A stretch of 33,061 nt of DNA from Anaerolineae bacterium. Lineage in GTDB: Bacteria > Chloroflexota > Anaerolineae > Aggregatilineales > Phototrophicaceae. Below are positions 15,896-24,012 of the stretch, piece by piece. Location of the stretch: NCBI GenBank assembly GCA_022822545.1, contig JAJEBE010000002.1:1-33061 (forward strand), given 5' to 3'. Position 1 is the first letter of the stretch, and every line of letters begins with the position of its first letter. The translations under genes and the position numbers were made by a program. The notes beneath the pieces were generated by a model. That model did not search any database. It saw nothing but the letters and a program-made list of their open reading frames with translations, and was not told the origin of the DNA.

Positions 15896-16420
15896 CTAGC
15901 TTTCTTCGATCGTGAGGGAGACTATGCGATCGGCAACAACAGCGCGATCCGGTCGCTGTGGATCAATGCGCTGCAAGGAATCCAGCACCTGCGCGCTAGC
16001 GGCATCCGCCACCCGGCCAAATACCGCGTGCCGCCCATCCAAATGCGGCGTCGGCGTGAAGGTGATGAAGAACTGCGATCCATTCGTGTTGGGCCCCGCG
16101 TTCGCCATGCTGAGCGTGCCCGGCGCGTCATGCCGGATGCGCAGCGCGGCCGGCTCGTCATCCCAGCGATACCCCGGTCCGCCGCGTCCGCTGCCGGTCG
16201 GGTCGCCGCCCTGGGCCATGAAACCATCGAGCACGCGGTGAAAGATCACGCCGTCGTAGAAACCGTCGCGGGCCAGGAAGACGAAGTTGTTGACGGTGAT
16301 GGGCGCGCGGTCGGCGAAGAGGTCAATTGTGATCGCGCCCTTGCTGGTGTTCATGAGGGCGCGGTAGGTTTTCTTGGGGTCGATGGTCATGGCGGGCGGG
16401 CTGCTGTATTGCTTGGGCAT
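15896..16420 (-). CDS. Peptidyl-prolyl cis-trans isomerase, cyclophilin type
   Basis: A 174-residue cytoplasmic cyclophilin that speeds proline isomerisation in folding proteins. The catalytic signature is present: [20 protein letters not shown] with the active-site Arg, then [42 protein letters not shown], which carries the Gln/Phe/Trp-loop equivalents. I start it at ATG 16420-16418 (MPKQYSS) because AAAGGAG lies 8 nt upstream; the open frame runs on to 16744 but that part has no cyclophilin sequence and lies antisense to the next gene. No signal peptide. It is monocistronic between the BTAD gene and the divergent Xre-ImmA gene. Confidence 0.93.
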   Translation of the reverse strand: MPKQYSSPPAMTIDPKKTYRALMNTSKGAITIDLFADRAPITVNNFVFLARDGFYDGVIFHRVLDGFMAQGGDPTGSGRGGPGYRWDDEPAALRIRHDAPGTLSMANAGPNTNGSQFFITFTPTPHLDGRHAVFGRVADAASAQVLDSLQRIDPQRPDRAVVADRIVSLTIEES

Positions 16421-16515
16421 GGGGTGGGCTCCTTTCGAGGCGGTTGGTTGGGTCAGGAGGGTAGCAGAGATGTGGTGGCGGGGGTAGTGTCCGGCTGGCG
16501 CAGCGCAAACCTTCA

Positions 16516-16545
16516 ATTGGCAAGCCAATCTGACAACACTATAAT
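16516..16545 (+). promoter_or_regulatory. Promoter of the Xre-ImmA/DUF4411 pair with overlapping operator
   Basis: TTGGCA (16517-16522) and TATAAT (16540-16545) are spaced by 17 bp, close to the sigma70 consensus. The -35 is embedded in an inverted repeat, ATTGGC-AA-GCCAAT (16516-16529). That is the place an Xre-type antitoxin would bind to repress its own operon (inference). Confidence 0.65.
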
Positions 16546-16577
16546 TTGAAGTAATCAACAAGGGCGGGAATTGAATT

Positions 16578-17774
16578 ATGGTTGCCGTGAACCCGAAAAT
16601 ACTGAAATGGGCGCGTGAAACGGCTGGTCTGAACGTTGAAGATGTGGCGAAGAAGATATTCACGGATGGAAAAAAGCTTAGCGCAATTGAGAAACTGGAA
16701 TTGCTAGAAAGCGGAGAAAAGAAGCCGACACGCCCACAACTCAAAAAAATGTCTAAGGCGTATCATCAGCCGCTTCTGACATTTTACCTTAGCAAACCGC
16801 CGAAACGAGGTGACCGAGGAGAGGATTTCCGCAATCTACCCCAGAGAACAACCGATCGAAAAGGCAACGCACATTTGGATTTCCTGATGCGTAACATCAA
16901 GGCATCGCAAAACCTGGTTCACAATCTGCTTGAAGATGGAGAAGATTTCGTTCCATTGCCCTTCGTCAACTCCGCAACGCGTTCAATGGGCGTTGAGCGT
17001 GTCGCGCACGACATCGAGAACACACTCAAATTCGACCTGAATACCTTTAGAAAACAGAAAACCTCCAGCGATGCGTTTAAGTATTTGCGACAACGGGTAG
17101 AGAACATTGGCATATTTGTCTTGCTTGCAAGCGACTTGGGCAGTCATCACAGCACGATCCCGCTCGAAGTATTCCGCGGCTTCACTTTTGCTGATCCAAT
17201 AGCGCCATTCATCGTCATCAACCGACAGGATGCCGTATCGGCATGGAGTTTCACTACCTTGCATGAGGTCACGCATCTCTGGCTGGGCAGGAGCGGCGTT
17301 TCCGGCACATGGGGAGAAGCAGAAGTGGAGCGTTTCTGCGACAGCGTCGCCGCGTCGATACTGCTGCCAGCAGCCGAATTGAATGATCTACCGTCTATGC
17401 TGCATACGGAACTGGACGAAGCAGCTGCTGCAATCAGCAGTTTTGCCGCAGCAAAAAACGTCAGCCGGACGATGGTAGCTTACAACCTGTTGAAGCAAGA
17501 CAAGATAAGACAGTCTATCTGGCACGCGCTAAGCGCCCGATTTGAAGCTGAATGGGAAAACCTTAAAGACTACGAAAGAGCTAGCCGTCGCCAAAAAGAA
17601 AGCGGTCCCAGCTATTATGCTGTGCGTCGATTTCATCTCGGACCAGCGCTGGTTGGGCTCGCAAAGTACTTTGTTTCCACTGGGGAACTTACGCCATCCA
17701 AAGCCGGTGTTGTTCTTGGTGTCAATCCCGCGAAAGTTTATCGGCTGTTGTACCCCGAGCGCTCTAGTAGGTAA
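16578..17774 (+). CDS. Xre-ImmA/IrrE fusion: HTH plus zinc metallopeptidase (probable antitoxin/regulator)
   Basis: A 398-residue protein of the COG2856 type. Residues about 5-60 form an Xre-like helix-turn-helix ([21 protein letters not shown]...[23 protein letters not shown]). The central part carries the ImmA/IrrE zinc-peptidase motif HEVTHLWLG (HExxH at 229-233) with a downstream [18 protein letters not shown] giving the third Glu ligand. The C-terminus is a helical region. ImmA peptidases cut repressors in mobile elements, and Xre-ImmA fusions are often the antitoxin of a two-gene module. The start ATG is preceded by a G-rich stretch (AAGGGCGGGA) at poor spacing. It ends 6 nt before the DUF4411 gene. 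Base composition is visibly lower in GC than the neighbours, consistent with horizontal gain. Confidence 0.88.
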   Translation: MVAVNPKILKWARETAGLNVEDVAKKIFTDGKKLSAIEKLELLESGEKKPTRPQLKKMSKAYHQPLLTFYLSKPPKRGDRGEDFRNLPQRTTDRKGNAHLDFLMRNIKASQNLVHNLLEDGEDFVPLPFVNSATRSMGVERVAHDIENTLKFDLNTFRKQKTSSDAFKYLRQRVENIGIFVLLASDLGSHHSTIPLEVFRGFTFADPIAPFIVINRQDAVSAWSFTTLHEVTHLWLGRSGVSGTWGEAEVERFCDSVAASILLPAAELNDLPSMLHTELDEAAAAISSFAAAKNVSRTMVAYNLLKQDKIRQSIWHALSARFEAEWENLKDYERASRRQKESGPSYYAVRRFHLGPALVGLAKYFVSTGELTPSKAGVVLGVNPAKVYRLLYPERSSR

Positions 17775-17780
17775 GTGCTA

Positions 17781-18323
17781 ATGTTGTACCTGTTGGACAG
17801 TAATGTACTCATTACTGCAAATGACACCTACTATGAATTGGAGCGCATTCGACCATTTTGGGATTGGATCCGTGCCGAAGCGAAACGGAACGTTGTCAAG
17901 ATCCCACGAGAGATGTGGGATGAGATAAGACCAGCCAGCGAAGATTTTCGGCTTTGGCTATCGGCAAATCAGGTAGATCTAGCAATTGATGAAGTCCACA
18001 GTCCTTCACTCGTAGAATCGGTGCTTCTAAATGGCTATGGATTCAATCGATCTGACGTAGACGACATAGCAACTATTGAGCAGACTAACGATGCTATTCT
18101 AATTGCATACGCTCTTGCCAACAGGAGCAATCGTTGTATTGTCACGCTTGAGGGGGTCCAAAGTCCTGATGCTCCTCATCTTCCGAAGCCACAAAACAGA
18201 AAGATACCTTTGGTATGTCGCCGACTGGGCGTTAGATGCATTGACACATTTGAACTGATTCGCGAACTCGACTTTCGAATCCCTCTGTCGCCAAATCTTG
18301 GTGACAGAAGCCCGACTTCTTAG
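17781..18323 (+). CDS. DUF4411 PIN-like protein (probable toxin of the pair)
   Basis: A 180-residue protein starting LYLLDSNVLITANDTYY, which is the typical opening of DUF4411 proteins and places an Asp where PIN nucleases bind metal. Further acidic positions are REMWDEIRP, NDAILIAYALA and CIVTLEG. PIN domains are RNases, and DUF4411 genes commonly sit right behind Xre-ImmA genes. I chose ATG 17781 over the GTG at 17775 because AGGT is then about 8 nt away, whereas the GTG directly touches the preceding TAA. Low GC like its partner. The stop at 18323 is 13 nt before the aldehyde dehydrogenase start, so the module was inserted tightly before that gene. Toxicity is inferred. Confidence 0.82.
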   Translation: MLYLLDSNVLITANDTYYELERIRPFWDWIRAEAKRNVVKIPREMWDEIRPASEDFRLWLSANQVDLAIDEVHSPSLVESVLLNGYGFNRSDVDDIATIEQTNDAILIAYALANRSNRCIVTLEGVQSPDAPHLPKPQNRKIPLVCRRLGVRCIDTFELIRELDFRIPLSPNLGDRSPTS

Positions 18324-18336
18324 AGGAACCGATTCC

Positions 18337-20757
18337 ATGCCCCAAATAGCCGAACTCTTCCACTCCATGACCTACGGACCCGCGCCTGAATCCGACGCCG
18401 CCGCGGTCGCCTGGCTCGACGCCCACAACCGCGGCTTCAATCTCTTCATCAACAACCGGTGGACAGCGCCCGCCGGCGGCAAATCCCTCGCCGTCAGCAA
18501 CCCGGCCCGCGGCGAGACCCTGGCGACGGTCGCCGACGCCGGCCCGCCCGACATCGACGCCGCCGTAGCCGCCGCCCGCGACGCCTACGGGACCTGGTCC
18601 GCCCTCAGTCCGCATCAGCGCGCCCGCCACCTCTACGCCATCGCCCGCAACATCCAGAAGCACGCCCGTCTGCTCGCTGTCGTGGAAAGCCTCGATAACG
18701 GCAAACCCATCCGCGAATCCCGCGATATTGATATCCCGCTGGTGGCCCGCCACTTCTATCACCACGCCGGCTGGGCGCAACTCATGGATAGCGAACTGCG
18801 CGATTACAAGCCGCTCGGCGTGGTCGGCCAGGTGATCCCCTGGAACTTCCCGCTCCTGATGCTGGCCTGGAAGATCGCGCCGGCGCTGGCCTGCGGCAAC
18901 ACGGTTGTCATCAAACCGGCGCCATACACCCCGCTCTCCGCCCTGCTCTTCGCCGAGATTATCGCCGAAGCCGGCACCCCGCCGGGCGTCGTCAACATCA
19001 TCACGGGCGGCGATGAAGCGGGCGCCGCGCTGGTCGCGCATGACGACCTGGACAAAATCGCCTTTACCGGCTCGACCGCTGTCGGCCGCATCATCCGCCG
19101 CGTCACCGCGGGCAAGGGCATCAAACTCACGTTGGAGCTTGGCGGCAAGTCGCCCTTCATCGTCTATGACGACGCCGATCTGGATGGGGCGATCGAAGGC
19201 TTGGTTGATGCCATCTTCTTCAACCAAGGCGAGGTCTGTTGCGCCGGCTCGCGCCTGCTCGTCCAGGAGAACATCGCCGATGCTTTCATCGCCCGTCTCA
19301 AGGCGCGCATGGCTCGCCTGCGCCTGGGCGACGCGCTGGACAAGGGCATCGACATCGGCTCCGTCATTGACCCCGTGCAATATGAGGCGATCGACAAATG
19401 GGTGCAGCGCGGCATCAGCGAGGGCGCCGATGTCTATCAGCCGGAGGTTGATCTGCCCCCGGGCGTCGACGGAAGCTGCTTCTATCCGCCGACGCTGCTT
19501 ACCAATCTCGAAGCCTCGGCGGCGGCCGCTCAGCAGGAGATCTTCGGTCCCGTGCTGGTGGCGATGAGCTTCCGCAGGCCGAGCGAAGCGATTGAACTGG
19601 CGAATAACAGTCGCTATGGGCTGGCCGCCTCGATCTGGAGCGAGAACATCAGCCTGGCGCTGGAAACCGCGCGGATGGTCAAGGCGGGCAGCATCTGGAT
19701 CAACAGCACGAACCTCTTTGATGCCGCGGCCGGCTTCGGCGGCTATCGTGAATCCGGCTTCGGGCGCGAAGGCGGCAAGGAAGGGCTTTACGCCTATCTG
19801 CGTCCGGAATGGCAGGCGCGGGCCAAGCCAAATCTGGGCGAGCCGCCGGCTGACTGGGGCGCGCAAGTTCCGCCGGCGCCACAAGCTTTGGGCGGCGCGC
19901 AGCGGCGGGCGAGCATCGACCGCACGGCGAAGCTCTATATTGGCGGCGCGCAAAAGCGTCCTGACGGCAACTACACCATGCCGGTCCTCTCGCCTTCCGG
20001 CGCCCTCGTCGGGCAGGCCGGCGATGGCAATCGCAAAGACATCCGCAACGCTGTCGAAGCCGCTCACAAGGCGAAGAACTGGGCATATTACGCCCCGCAC
20101 AACCGCGCCCAAATCCTTTACTACATCGCGGAGAATCTGGCGGCGCGGCAAAGGGAATTCGCCGAGCGCATCGTTGCTATGACCGACGGGCCGCCGGAAG
20201 CGGCGGGTCGCGAAGTCGCCGCTTCAATCGAGCGCCTCTTCCACTGGGCCGCCTTCGCCGACAAGTGCGGCGGGACGGTGCAAGAGACCACCTTGCGCGG
20301 CCTCGTCGCCGCGGTGCACGAGCCGGTCGGCGTCATCGGCATCGCCTGCCCGGATGTTCCGCCGCTGCTGGCTTTCGTCTCGCTGGCCGCCGCCGCCATC
20401 TCGCGCGGCAACACCATCGTCTGTATCCCCTCGCCCCGGTATCCGCTAAGCGCGACCGATCTCTACCAGGTCTTTGATACCTCCGATTTGCCTGCCGGCG
20501 TGGTCAACATTGTCACCGGCGACCGCGATCATCTGGTCAAGACGCTGGTGGAACATGACGATGTCGATAGCGTCTGGTACTTCGGCGATGCTGAAGGCAG
20601 CCGTCAGGTCGAGGCGCGCTCCAGTCACAATATCAAACGCGCCTGGGTCAGCTATGGCGCGGCGCGGGACTGGCATGATCCCGTTCAGGGCGCTGGCACC
20701 GAGTTCCTCCAGGAATCGATCCAGGTCAAGAACATCTGGGCGCCGACCGGGGCCTAA
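18337..20757 (+). CDS. Double-domain aldehyde dehydrogenase, ALDH16-like
   Basis: An 806-residue fusion of two aldehyde dehydrogenase domains. Domain 1 (about 30-500) is complete: the NAD-binding PWNFPLLMLAWKIAPALACGNTVVIKPA, FTGSTAVGR, the general-base Glu at residue 267 (LELGGKSP), the nucleophile Cys at residue 301 in NQGEVCCAGSR, and EIFGPVL. Domain 2 (about 530-806) starts KLYIGGAQKRPDG, keeps a Rossmann half (VAAVHEPVGVIGIACPD, ALDH-like VVNIVTGD) but has no catalytic Cys and stops after KNIWAPTGA. This layout is that of ALDH16, in which the second domain is a pseudo-enzyme. I start at ATG 18337 because GAGGA lies 9 nt before it. It ends in a 3-nt overlap, tail to tail, with the M20 hydrolase. 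Confidence 0.88.
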   Translation: MPQIAELFHSMTYGPAPESDAAAVAWLDAHNRGFNLFINNRWTAPAGGKSLAVSNPARGETLATVADAGPPDIDAAVAAARDAYGTWSALSPHQRARHLYAIARNIQKHARLLAVVESLDNGKPIRESRDIDIPLVARHFYHHAGWAQLMDSELRDYKPLGVVGQVIPWNFPLLMLAWKIAPALACGNTVVIKPAPYTPLSALLFAEIIAEAGTPPGVVNIITGGDEAGAALVAHDDLDKIAFTGSTAVGRIIRRVTAGKGIKLTLELGGKSPFIVYDDADLDGAIEGLVDAIFFNQGEVCCAGSRLLVQENIADAFIARLKARMARLRLGDALDKGIDIGSVIDPVQYEAIDKWVQRGISEGADVYQPEVDLPPGVDGSCFYPPTLLTNLEASAAAAQQEIFGPVLVAMSFRRPSEAIELANNSRYGLAASIWSENISLALETARMVKAGSIWINSTNLFDAAAGFGGYRESGFGREGGKEGLYAYLRPEWQARAKPNLGEPPADWGAQVPPAPQALGGAQRRASIDRTAKLYIGGAQKRPDGNYTMPVLSPSGALVGQAGDGNRKDIRNAVEAAHKAKNWAYYAPHNRAQILYYIAENLAARQREFAERIVAMTDGPPEAAGREVAASIERLFHWAAFADKCGGTVQETTLRGLVAAVHEPVGVIGIACPDVPPLLAFVSLAAAAISRGNTIVCIPSPRYPLSATDLYQVFDTSDLPAGVVNIVTGDRDHLVKTLVEHDDVDSVWYFGDAEGSRQVEARSSHNIKRAWVSYGAARDWHDPVQGAGTEFLQESIQVKNIWAPTGA

Positions 20758-21986
20758 GCCACAGTACGCAGCAATTCGAGCAGCGTGTGCAGCATCAAGT
20801 TGGCGCCCTTGACGCAATCGGCATCGGTCGTGTATTCGGCCGGGTTGTGGCTGATGCCCTTGACCGACGGCACAAAGTACATGGCGGAGGGCGCGATATT
20901 CGCCATGTTCTGGGTATCGTGGCCGGCGAAGCTGAGCATGCGCTCGTGAGACAGCTCCAGTTGGTCGGCGGCTCGTTCTATTGCAGCCATAACCGTCTCG
21001 CTCATGGCCGCCGGAATGACAGGCGGCGTCGCCTCGTAAGAGACGCTCAGATCGAATTCCGCCGCGCATTCTTCAAGCAGAGAAATCAAGTCCGCCTGCA
21101 TTTGATCCATCTCGGCGTCGGAGCCGTGCCGGAATTCAAGCGCGCAGTAAACCTCCGCCGGCACGATATTAAAAGCGCCCGGCTGTGCGTTGATCACGCC
21201 GACGTTGCAAACGCCGGGTTTATAATTCCGCATCACATGGTCCCTTGCGCGCAGTACGAAGGTCGCCGCGCCCCAGAGCGCGTCCCGCCGCCGGTCCATC
21301 GGCATCGTGCCGGCATGCGCCGCTTCGCCGCGAAACGACACGTGTATGGACCGTATCCCGACGATGGCGTTGACGACGCCAATGTCGACACCGGAGGATT
21401 CCAAGCGCGTGCCCTGTTCGATATGCAATTCGACCCAGGCCAGCACATCGTCACGCGTCGCCGCCAGCATTGACTCGCGGGTGATGCCCACCGCCGAAAA
21501 GCGGCGCGTCAACTCATTGACATCCACTCGGCTGCGTTCAAAGTCCGCCATGGTTAGTTGGCCAACAATCGCCTTGCTGCCCATCAGTCCCATGATGGCG
21601 CTCTCTTCATCGGTGAAGTTGACCGCTTCCAGCGTTACGGCTGGCGTGATGCCCGCTTCCTTCATCGCGCGCAATGCTTCAAAGGCGACCAACACGCCCA
21701 GCGCGCCATCGTAGCGGCCGCCGTTTGGCACGCTATCGAGGTGCGAGCCAGCGAGGATGCGCTTCTCGCTTGGCGGATCGCTAGGGAGAATCGCCGACTG
21801 ATTGCCGGCGCCGTCCAGCGCGTAACCCAGACCGGCTTCGGCGATCTTGCGCTGAAACCAGGCCCGCGCGGTGATATCGTGCTCCGTGAGCGCCGGTCGC
21901 TGTACGCCGCCGTCAGCGGTCGCGCCGATCCGCGCCAGTTCGTCCAGATCACTGAGCAGGCGATCTTCGTTGATTTTGAGCATCAT
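20754..21986 (-). CDS. M20 hydrolase: N-carbamoyl-L-amino-acid hydrolase / allantoate amidohydrolase family
   Basis: A 410-residue dinuclear-metal amidase that removes a carbamoyl or ureido group. Motifs in order: AGSHLDSVPNGGRYDGALGVLVAFEAL (metal His and Asp), VNFTDEESAIMG (Glu region), VELHIEQGTRLES (metal His), RGEAAHAGTMPMDRRRDAL (dimerisation/lid His), AGHDTQNMANIAPSAMYFVPS and KGISHNPAEYT (last metal His). These are characteristic of HyuC/AmaB/AllC/UAH. AAAGGGG precedes a double ATG. Possible substrates are carbamoyl amino acids, allantoate or beta-ureidopropionate; the sequence alone does not decide. It converges on the ALDH gene, sharing the last few bases. Confidence 0.87.
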   Translation of the reverse strand: MMLKINEDRLLSDLDELARIGATADGGVQRPALTEHDITARAWFQRKIAEAGLGYALDGAGNQSAILPSDPPSEKRILAGSHLDSVPNGGRYDGALGVLVAFEALRAMKEAGITPAVTLEAVNFTDEESAIMGLMGSKAIVGQLTMADFERSRVDVNELTRRFSAVGITRESMLAATRDDVLAWVELHIEQGTRLESSGVDIGVVNAIVGIRSIHVSFRGEAAHAGTMPMDRRRDALWGAATFVLRARDHVMRNYKPGVCNVGVINAQPGAFNIVPAEVYCALEFRHGSDAEMDQMQADLISLLEECAAEFDLSVSYEATPPVIPAAMSETVMAAIERAADQLELSHERMLSFAGHDTQNMANIAPSAMYFVPSVKGISHNPAEYTTDADCVKGANLMLHTLLELLRTVA

Positions 21987-22140
21987 GCACCCCTTTCCCG
22001 GCCATAGATTTCGGACGACACAGACCGCTGCGAGTTATGGTCCCGACTGTCGCGCTTGCATATCTCGGCAAGAGAAGCTGGTAGTGTTTCGCCATTGTCG
22101 CGCCCGGTCAAGTTCATTCCGCTATGTAAGCAAAGGATAA

Positions 22141-22173
22141 AAAACGACCCCAAAAGGACCCTAAAAGGATATG
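22141..22173 (+). repeat. Three 11-bp direct repeats (AAAAnGA motif)
   Basis: AAAACGACCCC (22141-22151), AAAAGGACCCT (22152-22162) and AAAAGGATATG (22163-22173) follow each other without gap; a degenerate CAAAGGATAA precedes them. The 11-bp period puts the A-tracts on one helix face, as in intrinsic bends or binding sites of SARP-type activators (inference). Confidence 0.5.
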
Positions 22174-22442
22174 CAGAGGTCCAACAATGGATGAAGATAT
22201 TGAAGTATAGGACAGCAAAATTGTCGCTTTCTATCGATACAGTATGGATACAGCGGCATTTTGGAAGCCGGAATGCGGATTTTGGGCGACAAAGGTTGTG
22301 TTTTGGGTTGATAATAGCATGTTTTCGGAGTAGGTGCTGATGTGGCGATTTGGCGTTCATGATGATTAGGGTAGCAGAAAACGATCGGGAATAGGCGACT
22401 AAATGTTCAGGCATTCGAAAATTGCGGTGTTGCGATTCCACC

Positions 22443-22471
22443 TTAAAGCGGCTGCGCTCTTGGACTACAAT
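22443..22471 (+). promoter_or_regulatory. Promoter of exonuclease III gene
   Basis: TTAAAG (22443-22448) and TACAAT (22466-22471) with 17-bp spacing. The start would be near 22478, about 30 nt before the ATG at 22510. Confidence 0.5.
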
Positions 22472-22509
22472 CTATGACAATCGTCCGTCAATAGGCAACG
22501 GAGATTCAA

Positions 22510-23277
22510 ATGAAACTGTATTCTTGGAATGTCAACGGCATCCGCGCCGCGCAGAGAAAAGGCTTCCTCGATTGGCTGCACGCGGAACAGCCGCAGGTCT
22601 TGACCGTGCAGGAAACCAAGGCGCAGCCGGAACAGCTAGACGCCAAGCTGCGCCAGCCGGAGGGCTATCATGTCTGGTGGGCCAGCGCCGAGCGCAAGGG
22701 CTACAGCGGCGTCGGCTTGTACAGCAAGACGGAACCGCTAGACGTCAAGCTGGGTTTGGGCATCGAGAAGTTCGACAGCGAAGGCCGCACCATCATCGCC
22801 GATTATGGCGCTTTCGTCTTGATGAGCACCTACCTGCCGAATGGCAAAGCCAGCGAGGAGCGCTTGCGCTACAAGATGGAATACAAAGATGTTTTCCTCG
22901 ATTATGCGAACAAGCTGCGGGCCGCGGGCAAGTCCGTGGTGTTTTGCGGCGACATCAACACGGCGCACAACGAGATTGATCTGACCCACCCCAAGCCGAA
23001 CGCCAAGTATTCGGGCTTCCTGCGCGAAGAACGGGATTGGATGGACAAGGTGGTGGATCAGGGTTATATCGATACCTACCGCCATCTGAATCCGGATAAA
23101 GAGGGCGCCTATTCCTGGTGGTCGATGCGCAGCGGCGCGCGCGCCAAGAATGTCGGCTGGCGGATTGATTACTTCTTCATCTCGCCCGACCTGCTGGACA
23201 AGATGGCGGCGGCGGAGATTCACGCTGATGTGATGGGCAGCGATCATTGCCCGATCAGTTTGACGCTGGATGTTTAG
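22510..23277 (+). CDS. xthA: Exodeoxyribonuclease III / AP endonuclease
   Basis: A 255-residue repair nuclease that incises abasic sites and degrades 3' ends in base excision repair. The exonuclease-endonuclease-phosphatase fold shows MKLYSWNVNGIRAA at the start (metal-site Asn), VLTVQETKAQPEQ (metal Glu), FCGDINTAHNEIDL (catalytic Asp and Asn) and VMGSDHCPISLTLD (catalytic Asp-His) at the end. YSWWSMRSGARAKNVGWRIDYFF is the conserved late motif of the ExoA/APE1 branch. CGGAG precedes the ATG by about 6 nt. It is monocistronic, with its own promoter and a hairpin terminator. Confidence 0.95.
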   Translation: MKLYSWNVNGIRAAQRKGFLDWLHAEQPQVLTVQETKAQPEQLDAKLRQPEGYHVWWASAERKGYSGVGLYSKTEPLDVKLGLGIEKFDSEGRTIIADYGAFVLMSTYLPNGKASEERLRYKMEYKDVFLDYANKLRAAGKSVVFCGDINTAHNEIDLTHPKPNAKYSGFLREERDWMDKVVDQGYIDTYRHLNPDKEGAYSWWSMRSGARAKNVGWRIDYFFISPDLLDKMAAAEIHADVMGSDHCPISLTLDV

Positions 23278-23325
23278 CTAGCATGCCAGCGATTGTATTC
23301 CCGCTAGTCAGGCCGCAAGAATGAA

Positions 23326-23360
23326 AAGGCAGCCCCACAGTGGGGCTGACACATTTCTTT
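23326..23360. terminator. Bidirectional hairpin terminator between xthA and the SH3 gene
   Basis: CAGCCCCA / TGGGGCTG (within 23330-23348) makes an 8-bp stem with a tight loop. On the plus strand it is followed by ACACATTTCTTT, and on the minus strand by CCTTTTCATTC. It lies between two convergent genes and could end both transcripts. Confidence 0.6.
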
Positions 23361-23366
23361 GGGGCA

Positions 23367-23774
23367 CTATGCAATATTGTCAATTGCTTGGACGAGCTTG
23401 CCAAACACAAATCCGGTCCTGCTGTTGTGTTCAACTTGGAACCAGATATCGCTGCCTCCTATTGACTCACCGTGCGCGAAGCCCAGCACATGTATCACGG
23501 ATCCGTCTGGCAACACGGCGACAATTTCGCAATCTCGACTTGGGCAACCGCGCATCCGCGCAGTTTGCCCGCCTTGTGTCGAAATCTCATACCCAGGCTC
23601 AATGAAAGCTCTGGGCGAGATTTCTTGCTGATGCCCGTAGTAAATGACCACATTTGAATCCGAAATATGAATATTTCTTGAGTCCTGGTCAACAGAAGCT
23701 CGCACGAGCGCTAATGCGAGACTTAACAACAAGATCAATAATTTTAACCAAAGCAGTTTACTTTTCTCTTGCAT
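23367..23774 (-). CDS. Secreted single SH3-like domain protein
   Basis: A 135-residue protein with a cleavable-looking signal peptide (KLLWLKLLILLLSLALALVRA) and one bacterial SH3 domain at about 60-130 (TARMRGCPSRDCEIVAVLPDGSVIHVLG...IWFQVEHNSRTGFVFGKLV). The paired cysteines CPSRDC stand where the related SH3 domains encoded upstream have CPSTAC, CASTNC and CASTGC. Bacterial SH3 domains commonly bind cell-wall or other envelope ligands. It is the last gene of the minus-strand cluster that also encodes four GIY-YIG-like membrane proteins and is more A+T rich than most of the window. Function unknown. Confidence 0.7.
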   Translation of the reverse strand: MQEKSKLLWLKLLILLLSLALALVRASVDQDSRNIHISDSNVVIYYGHQQEISPRAFIEPGYEISTQGGQTARMRGCPSRDCEIVAVLPDGSVIHVLGFAHGESIGGSDIWFQVEHNSRTGFVFGKLVQAIDNIA

Positions 23775-23793
23775 TTTAGAAATCCTTTGCAGA

Positions 23794-23982
23794 TTATTTC
23801 AATAACGGAACGCATGTTCCACCTCCTTCAAATTCAACAGCAGAGTGGCCCGGAAAGGGCTTCCCAAACTTTACTGTATCACATAATACTTCCCCTGTCA
23901 ACTTAATGAACCAATGACTACCTCCTTCGCGACTGCTAACACTTACGTCGAAATCGCCCCTTGCACTGCCCCATCGCCGCAA
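23794..23982 (-). pseudogene. Small open frame, possible gene remnant
   Basis: A 62-codon frame with TTG start and no clear ribosome-binding site lies between the SH3 gene and the intact GIY-YIG gene, ending 19 nt before the former. Its product has a plausible globular tail (SHWFIKLTGEVLCDTVKFG) and ends in PLLK, loosely like the SLLK ends of the SH3 proteins next door. It may be a decayed fragment of another copy or a real small protein; I cannot decide. Confidence 0.25.
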
Positions 23983-24012
23983 GTTCAGACGCTGTGTAAC
24001 TTTATTTTCTTA

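Larger units (their letters stand above)
21987..22509. other. Long intergenic region upstream of exonuclease III gene
   Basis: No credible gene is seen; open frames at 22056-22340 (plus) and up to 22441 (minus) lack family resemblance and ribosome-binding sites. It contains an array of 11-bp phased A-tract repeats (22141-22173) and a promoter for the nuclease gene (22443-22471). Confidence 0.55.

Noticed and set aside
16421..16744. N-terminal extension of cyclophilin
   Set aside because: No cyclophilin homology, overlaps the divergent Xre-ImmA gene, and AAAGGAG marks ATG 16420.
18232..20151. A 639-codon open frame on the minus strand
   Set aside because: It is antisense to the aldehyde dehydrogenase gene in high-GC sequence, has no family motif, and its sense partner is clearly coding.
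22141..22173. CRISPR-like array
   Set aside because: Units are 11 bp and contiguous, without spacers; no cas gene is present.
22056..22441. Open frames in the gap before xthA
   Set aside because: No ribosome-binding site, no recognisable domain, frames on both strands overlap each other.
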